Source: Chimonanthus salicifolius
Taxonomy: Eukaryota > Streptophyta > Magnoliopsida > Laurales > Calycanthaceae
Assembly (NCBI GenBank): GCA_013350335.1
Contig: CM023540.1
Location: 53,382,905-53,446,904 of the forward strand
DNA length: 64,000 nucleotides
Direction of reading: 5' to 3'
The notes beneath the pieces are model-generated. The model saw only the letters and a program-made list of their open reading frames with translations, had not been told where the DNA came from and made no database searches. The position numbers and the translations under genes were made by a program. Positions 57,637 through 64,000 of the stretch are shown here, piece by piece. The stretch's first letter is position 1; each line of letters opens with the position of its first letter.

Positions 57637-59462
57637 TGAAAGTCCCCTTGGGAGCTAGAACAACACGATTGACCCTACGGGGGGGTGAATAGGTCAATCT
57701 AAAAACGTTGGTCCTTTTTTAAATTTCTTGATTGATTAGTTTAAGCGCAGCGTGTATAACAATCAAGTGAGTGTTTGTTAGCAAATGTGCTTAAACAATC
57801 AACACAAGAAAATAGCTCTAACACAACAAACATAAGGACACAAGATATATAATGGTTTGGTTCGCCAACTTACATCCATTGTTAGGACTTGCTCAACCTT
57901 GAGCTATCCCCATATTCACTAAGTAGGGACTTATCCCTCACAATTAGATTAAGAATTCCACCTTACTCAATCGGCTGAAAATTTCACCCACTACTGTAGA
58001 ATAGGAATTCCACCTACCCAATTGGTTGAGAATTCCACCCACCACTGTGCCAGAGACGACGCTGTACAGTTTTTTATAGTGGTTCCCGAGCCAATCCTCC
58101 TTATTCCACTTTCGAGAAAAAGGTCTTAAAAACAAAATTAAAACCAAGAAGCACTTGCCTTTGAAGCTCTTTCTCGCGGATGTGTGTTTCTTCAAGATCC
58201 CACACAAAGTCTACCGACGCTCTTCCTTGTAGCCGTTGTAACTCAATCACAATCTTAGGGTGACAAGAAAACTTGTTTTACCACAACTTTCCTAGTTTAT
58301 GTCTTTCATCTCTTTCTCACTTTCAAACTCAATCAATAGATTGGTTGTTTATGATTTTTCTTTCCTCATCTCTTTCTCATTTTCAAACTCATCAATAGAT
58401 TGATTGTTTATGATTTATATTTCCTCATCTCTTTCTCACTTTCAAACTCAATCAATAGATTGATTGTTTATGATTCTCATTACAAAAGTGTTAATCGTTC
58501 CTTAGAGTATATAACTCTTCTCAGCTTAAGGAAGATAGTTAAACGATCGCCCAACATTCATATTTATAGAGGAGTTTCAACGGTTTTTCTGATTGTCCAG
58601 TATCGATAAGTCGGTGGCACTGATGGGTTGGTCTTCATATATATTACCGTTCAAACCACCCGACCATTGCGCATTAAATGCACTCCTAACGGCTTTTTTA
58701 CTTCCCAGTCGACAGGTCGGTGTCGCCGATGGGTCGACAGTTATGGCACCGAGGGGTCGGTCCATACGAGAGACTTGATCTGAGGCAACACCATGCTAAC
58801 AGTAGTTTCAAGTCTAGAAACCTGTCTTACACAGAAGACATGTCGTCTTTTACCGAGGGGTCGGTCTTGGCACTCTCAATCGGTCTTGAACAACCGATAT
58901 GTTTGTTTTCTCAAGAGCCCATTTGAGTTCACAGTCTAGAACTCACAAGTCCTTTACCGATGAGTCATCGACCACGAGGGGTCGTTTAAGTTCATCACCG
59001 AGGGGTCGGTGCATACGAGACTCTCGGTCAGAGGCTTCCCAAAATGACAGTTCTTTGATCCAGAATCTCTATCAAACTGGCCGACCAGTCCTTGACCACG
59101 ATGGGTTGATCCTGTCTTCACCGAGGGGTCGGTAAGAACGACTGGTCGAGTTGCCAGTGAAGCCAATTACATATTTCCAAGTTGGGTTCCAATTCATTGT
59201 CCAGCTTCCTCTCTAGGCTTCTTAATGGTTTTACCAATTGTTCAACTAAGCCTAGGAATGGTCATCTCTAAGGTGTGGGTACCAGCTAAAGTCATCTATG
59301 GCTAAATATCAGCTTTTGTGATTGCCATGACAATGAGCTTTGAACCTGGTGGAGTACGATCTTCATTTTTTATCATCTTGAGTCTTCAAGCTTCTTAACA
59401 AGTGCTTCTTTCCGAGTCTTGAAATTGACAAATAGGGACTTGGTAAAACCGGGGCACTAACA
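57637..59462 (-). mobile_element. Solo LTR, family A
   Basis: 1,826 bp, TGAAAGTCCCC to GCACTAACA, with target duplication AAACA (57632-57636) and CAACA (59463-59467), one mismatch. It is the best-preserved copy of the family for the palindrome CACCGAGGGGTCGGTG: 58747-58762, 58852-58866, 58996-59011 and 59119-59134 are full or near-full copies. The region 58670-58745 adds CGAC/GTCG inverted motifs. No internal sequence is present. Confidence 0.9.
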
Positions 59463-59940
59463 CAACATACCACATACATACGACATGAGTACACCTGGGT
59501 GGTTCCCCTGCCACATGATCATTGCAACATTTCCCATGCCAAGTGGCTCTAAACATATAAGGGTCCCCACCCTTAGCAATCCATGTCCAAAAATCACAAA
59601 ATAGTTATATATGCAATTAATGTATGCTAAACAAGTGTGGTAAGTCCCCTCATCTAAATGCTAAATGGAATCCGTGTTTCGATGAATCTAGGCCTATATG
59701 AATTGAAGGGATCTCCGTCTTACTACAAATACATATAATTGAAATTCAAGTATCAATCTAATTTGTACTTTATGGATTTTGCCGAGCTTAGAGACAAGTT
59801 TAAACTATAAAGTGGCCTATTTCTAATGTGATACCAATGGTTTTGATTGAAAATTTTCAAATCATTTTAGTTTTAAAGTTTGTGCTTATATTTGACTATA
59901 TAGTAGGTTTAGATCTAACACTTCAAATTTCAAATGGGAC
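59463..59940 (-). repeat. LTR-like debris, right of the solo family A LTR
   Basis: It contains CCCACCC and GGTGG-type text (59494-59580) reminiscent, in complement, of the repeat-rich LTR fragment at 26438-29100. It has no coding region and fades into AT-rich sequence before the copia fragment. Confidence 0.4.
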
Positions 59941-61009
59941 TGAATTGCTAAGTATTTCATATGTTTATTACTAGTCAAACTTGGGGAAGTTTTGGTAGTT
60001 CTACGATTAAGCTCCCCGTTTGTTTTTCGGCGGACCTCAGAGATTATGATTATCTTGCCCTATGTGGATGATAACGTCCTAACTGGCAACTCTCCATCTC
60101 TCCTTCATTTATTCACTCGACAACTGGGTACTGAGTTTGAAATCAATGACCTTGGCACTCTTCATTACTTTTGGGCCTCGAAGTGATTAGTCTCTCTCAG
60201 GGGTTAAATTTATCTCAAAATAAATACACCATTGACATTCTTCACCGAAGTCATATGCTTGACTGCAAACCATCTTCGATGCCTGTTGTTGCTAAGATCC
60301 AGCTGTCTTCTACCACTGATGACTTGCTCGCAGACTCCTTTGAGTATCGCCATCTTGTCGGCGCACTTCTATAACTCACATTCACAAGGCTAGATATTGC
60401 TTAAGCGGTACACATTGCCTCTCAGTTCATGAGTCAGCCTCGTACATCTCATCTAGAGGCTGTCAAGCACATCCTCTGCTATCTAAAAGGCTCCCTAGGT
60501 CGTGGTCTACATATTAGGTGTGCGACACAACCCTTACGACTTATTGCTTATTTTGATGCTGATTGGTTGTCTCGATAGTCTCCACTACTAGCTATTGTTT
60601 TTTCCTGGGTCCCAATTTGCTTTCTTGGTGTGCGAAGAAACAAGTAACGGTTTCTTGGTCAAGTGCCGAAGCTGAATATCGAGTCGTTGCCTATACTTCT
60701 GCCGACACGGTCTGGATACAAAATCTCCTATGAGAGCTTCATTTTCCTCTCACTTCTCTTATCCTCCTTTTAAATGATAATCTCAGTTCAACATACATGG
60801 CAGTCAATCCTTTGTTTCATACTCGGACGAAGCATATTGAACTTGATTATCATTTTATACATAAACGTGTGACTGTCGGCTCTCATCAGATTATGTTCGT
60901 GTCTTCTCAAGATCAACTTGCTGACATCTTCACCAAGGGTCTATCAAAGCACCGCTTCTCAGTGCTTAATTCCAAACTCGTCGCCTAACCACTTCAATGT
61001 TTGCGAGGG
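59941..61009 (+). pseudogene. 5'-truncated copia fragment: RT end and RNase H
   Basis: It starts abruptly in RT with the catalytic box YVDD (LPYVDDNVLTGNS, near 60058-60096). It continues through FEINDLGTLHYF, YLxFTRLDIA-like text and SQFMSQPR, and ends with the RNase H blocks TRTKHIELDYHFI and SSQDQLADIFTKGLS. A stop lies at 60986-60988, with a PPT-like GCGAGGG at 61003-61009. Frames change at 60180, 60372, 60400 and 60580-60790. The sequence differs clearly from the copia element at 39940-45923. It may be of the Ale/Retrofit group, judged by text only. A 5' truncation suggests a deletion rather than an intact insertion. Confidence 0.8.
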
Positions 61010-61150
61010 TGTATTAACGGATACGGTTGACTTTCTATAAGTGTATGTTCCATTATAGATGATTTATTGATTGATTCTTTCTCATTTAGAGGGGCTTGTA
61101 TGTTCTATGTATTCAATGTTAATGAGAGACGCTAGTGAGTCAATTTTCCT
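61010..61150 (+). repeat. Possible 3' LTR remnant of the copia fragment
   Basis: TGTATTAACGGATACGG follows the PPT-like tract, where a 3' LTR should begin. No second LTR is available for comparison, so its end cannot be set. Confidence 0.35.
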
Positions 61151-63451
61151 AAGATTCTACAATCATCATTGGAAAATATATTTTATTTTCATTACTTCTA
61201 AAATTTAAAATAATTATAAAATAAATTCTTATAAAATACTAAATTCACATCCCTACATTCCATCAATACGGCAAGTGTTGTTGAAAGAAACGTCTTTCAT
61301 TTGTCTGTTCTAGAAAATTTGATTTAAAAAAAAAAAAAAAAAGAACCTTAACAAAAGGGAAGTCAGAATTAAAATTCAGCATCCAAACCATTTTATTTTT
61401 ACAGTGATATTTCATTTCTAGTTTATTATATGTAAGAGGAGTCTTTCAGTGCGTCTCAGTCCAAAAATCTCTAATACCATTTTCAGATTCAAACGGAACT
61501 TCCATTCCAGAAATCCCTCTTTCTGTTATGGAACCGTAGAGAGTGCGCTAACATACGACGAAACGAACAGAAAGCTCCACTTTTCTCTAGAAAATCAAGA
61601 ACTTTCTGCCTAAAAGAAATCAAGAACTTTCTGGTCTATAAAATCAGATTTCTCATAGTCATACTAAGGAAAATAAAAATAAGTTGTATATAGATTCTTA
61701 TATTTTAAACTAATTGAAATATATTTAAAGGTTTTTTGATAATTGTAATTCTATCTTTGACATATGAAAATTATTATGTCAACCATAGTAGTCAAGAAAG
61801 TTTTTCGCTTAAGCTCCTTACTAATTTTGTGTCTCCTCTAAGTACTTTTTGTGCCTAGGCCATTACCTAATTCATTTCGAATTGCCTCTTGTAATAAACT
61901 TATTTTTAAAGTATTTTCACTAGCTAGTAAAAATTATTGTTAAGATGAAGCAATTATTAGCAATAATTAATTAAGAATTCTAATCTTTTGACAACATAGT
62001 TGTATTATATATAACATTTGTTATATAATATGATTGGAAGTTTAATTTCCAATATTTTTTTATTTTTAATTGACTATTGTTGTATTTTATTAATATTGAT
62101 GTAATAAGGGTATAGACCTATCAATTTATATTTATTTTGAAGTATTTAATCAAGTGTGCTTAACAAAGCTAAACTTGGGCCTAAATGTGCGATTTGCAGT
62201 TTAAACTCTAGGACCTTTTGACACTTTGATTACTGTTTGATCTTTGACTACAATTATATCAATACGTGAGTAATGTTTGAGAATGATAAAATATTGACTA
62301 TTGTAGAGTCTACTTTTGCTAATACCAATATATGAGAATAAGTTAGATGTTTAATAACCACATAAATAAGAATTAAGTGTAGTTTGATCCTTTCTTAATC
62401 ATACTAGCTTTTAGATTTTAGTTTATGAAAATTTAAGTTTTGTACATCATTAATATTTATAGTCCATTTGAATAGCATGTAATAGCATTTCAAAGGCCTA
62501 ATTGCAATCAATCTTCAAACGTGAAGGATGAAATTATAATAATTGAAAATATAAAACCTTTTTTTACAATTAGCCCACTATATAATATAGAGCATAAATG
62601 TAATTTACCTAAAAATTAGTAAAAAATTAAAAAATATACCCTTATCTAATTTGAGATCACTAAAAATTTCCCTTCATACCATTTCTATCATCTTTTTTTC
62701 TCAATGTCTAACAGCATGTCAGAAATGCTTAGTAATTGAAGAAAATCTACTGTGAGAGGAAAAGGAAGAGAGGAGAATTTACACTGAAGAGAGGAATATA
62801 TAGAGAGTGGAGCTCTTTCAAAGTATGTCTTCTTCATTGGAGGAAGAAAAAACCCGTGCTTCTCTTTTTGAAGTTTGAGAGGTGGGCACGCTCTCTTTTT
62901 CTCTTTGTAAAGTTACTTGAAATGGATTTGTCTGTAATTTAATCTCTCTAATTTTATAATATTTCTTCTCTGTCCTTACTCTTTTAGTTCTTTCATAGAT
63001 TAGCAACTGAGAAATTATTTTTTACTGCCAATACAATTTGAACCGTAAAAATGTAAAATTGATGTATCGTTTTTAGATATAAAATAGAAAAATAGACTAA
63101 GATACTGAACATTTAAAATGGGTTTTCTCCTCTTTCATAGTTCATTTCATACGAGTTTTTGTTTCTAAATCATGTGAATTTCATTTTACTTTGTGTCTCG
63201 TCCATTTGTCTTGTAAGGTAGTTCTTACAAGGCAATAACAGGTCACACCAAACTCCTTGCTTTTCTGTTACTTGAATTCATTTCTATTTTCCTGCTTTCT
63301 ACTTCATCACGTCTTCTCCCAACCTGTAATGAAACCAGTCTTCTACATTTCAGTCCGCTTTATTATTTTATCCACGTAAGATATAATGGATTTCTCTCCT
63401 TTAACTCTGTCTCATTTCGGTCACAGATCGTTATTTCCGACAGCTGGTGAC
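61151..63451. other. AT-rich region upstream of the IQD gene
   Basis: No recognised gene or element. The short open frames (for example 62736-62942) have no known motif. The last few hundred bases become pyrimidine-rich (63220-63380) and should contain the promoter and 5' untranslated region of the IQD gene. I could not choose a TATA box. Confidence 0.5.
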
Positions 63452-63859
63452 ATGGGATCGGCGACAAGGTGGCTGAGAAGCTTGTTTGGAGGTAAGAAGG
63501 AGAAGGAAAAGAGACAGAATGCAAATTACGATGTCCCAAAGGAACCCAAGAGGTGGAGCTTTCGAACGTTGAATCGGAATTCTGGTGGCTGTAAGGTTCC
63601 AGCTAATATTGAAGGCAATGTCCAAGCGGCCGATGCAGAGTGGCTGCGAGCTTTCTGTGATGAGAGTGAGGAGCAGAGAAAGCATGCAACTATGGTGGCT
63701 GCCGCAACCGCTGCTGCTGCTGATGCAGCTGTCGCTGCAGCACAGGCAACTGTGGCAGTCGTGAGGCTTACAAGCCAAGGGAGGAGGGCTATGTTTCTTG
63801 GCAACAACCGAGAACGATCGGCTGCTGTGAAGATCCAGACGTTTTTTCGAGGATATTTA
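63452..63859 (+). CDS. IQD (IQ67-domain) protein, first coding exon (partial gene)
   Basis: IQD proteins are plant-specific calmodulin-binding scaffold proteins that link calcium signals to microtubules, the plasma membrane or the nucleus. The chosen start at 63452 gives MGSATRWLRSLFGGKKEKEK, the standard family N-terminus; an in-frame ATG at 63386 would add 22 residues that look unlike the family. The exon has PKRWSF, the ADAEWLRAF block, an Ala-rich helix (VAAATAAAADAAVAAAQATV) and the start of the first IQ motif (AAVKIQTFFRGYL). A donor GTATGT at 63860-63865 cuts the IQ motif after GYL in phase 0, a position conserved in this family. The rest of the IQ67 domain lies beyond the window. The exon is intact. 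Reading past the donor only gives intron text up to a stop near 63997. Confidence 0.9.
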
Positions 63860-64000
63860 GTATGTGATTTCAATTCCTCTTTGCACAATTTTTGTCTCTT
63901 TGATGGTTCACTTGTAAAAGCTACAGTTCTCAATGAATTTGTTCAAGCACTTTTTGTAATGTTAGACATTTTTTCTTTTGAATTTGGGTGTTCTTAGTTT

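Noticed and set aside
63431..63933. Antisense frames of 115 and 135 codons opposite the IQD exon
   Set aside because: Mirror images of the Ala-rich IQD exon; Cys/Ser-rich composition follows from the sense codons.

Overview
This is nuclear DNA from a flowering plant: a stretch of old, nested retrotransposons with two host genes visible. The plant assignment rests on an IQ67-domain (IQD) gene at the right end, an ankyrin-PGG membrane protein gene near the middle, and Sirevirus-type Ty1-copia elements, a lineage known only from plants. I cannot name the species. Every retroelement reading frame I followed is broken by stops or frameshifts, so I see no autonomous element here.

Left part (1-35449). 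One degenerate Ty3-gypsy element on the minus strand (about 5545-24200) is the backbone, and younger elements have split it. A 6.9-kb gag-only Sirevirus-like element (A1, 6116-13041) lies in its RNase H region. A 2.2-kb internally deleted copia element (13175-15415) lies slightly upstream in the same domain. A 1.1-kb solo LTR (17642-18767) lies in gag, and a 3.4-kb LTR-like unit (19523-22961) lies in the leader. Target-site duplications mark these insertions, and the gypsy frame resumes across three of them. To the left are a window-truncated family A LTR and a truncated family B element. To the right is a second gag-only family A element (A2, 25027-35449, minus strand). One of its LTRs carries a hAT-type MITE made almost entirely of a CGGCCG palindrome, plus a fragment of a repeat-rich LTR.

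Middle part (35450-45923). The last two exons of an ankyrin-PGG gene (36101-36546 and 39273-39863, plus strand) encode the end of the ankyrin region and the four-helix PGG domain. Their intron holds a 1.5-kb TRIM-like element (37490-39037) with about 190-200-bp terminal direct repeats and an unrelated GC-richer core. A 6-kb copia element (39940-45923) inserted just after the stop codon. Its pol has a 150-bp duplication that includes the RT catalytic YVDD box. Upstream ankyrin exons are not visible and would have to lie beyond the A2 insertion.

Right part (45924-64000). A second gag-only Sirevirus-like family (B2, about 46951-56872, minus strand) carries two further insertions in its 3' LTR region. 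It is followed by a solo family A LTR (57637-59462) inside LTR-like debris, and by a 5'-truncated copia RT-RNase H fragment (59941-61009). About 2.4 kb without a recognised gene leads to the first exon of the IQD gene (63452-63859), whose remaining exons lie beyond the window.
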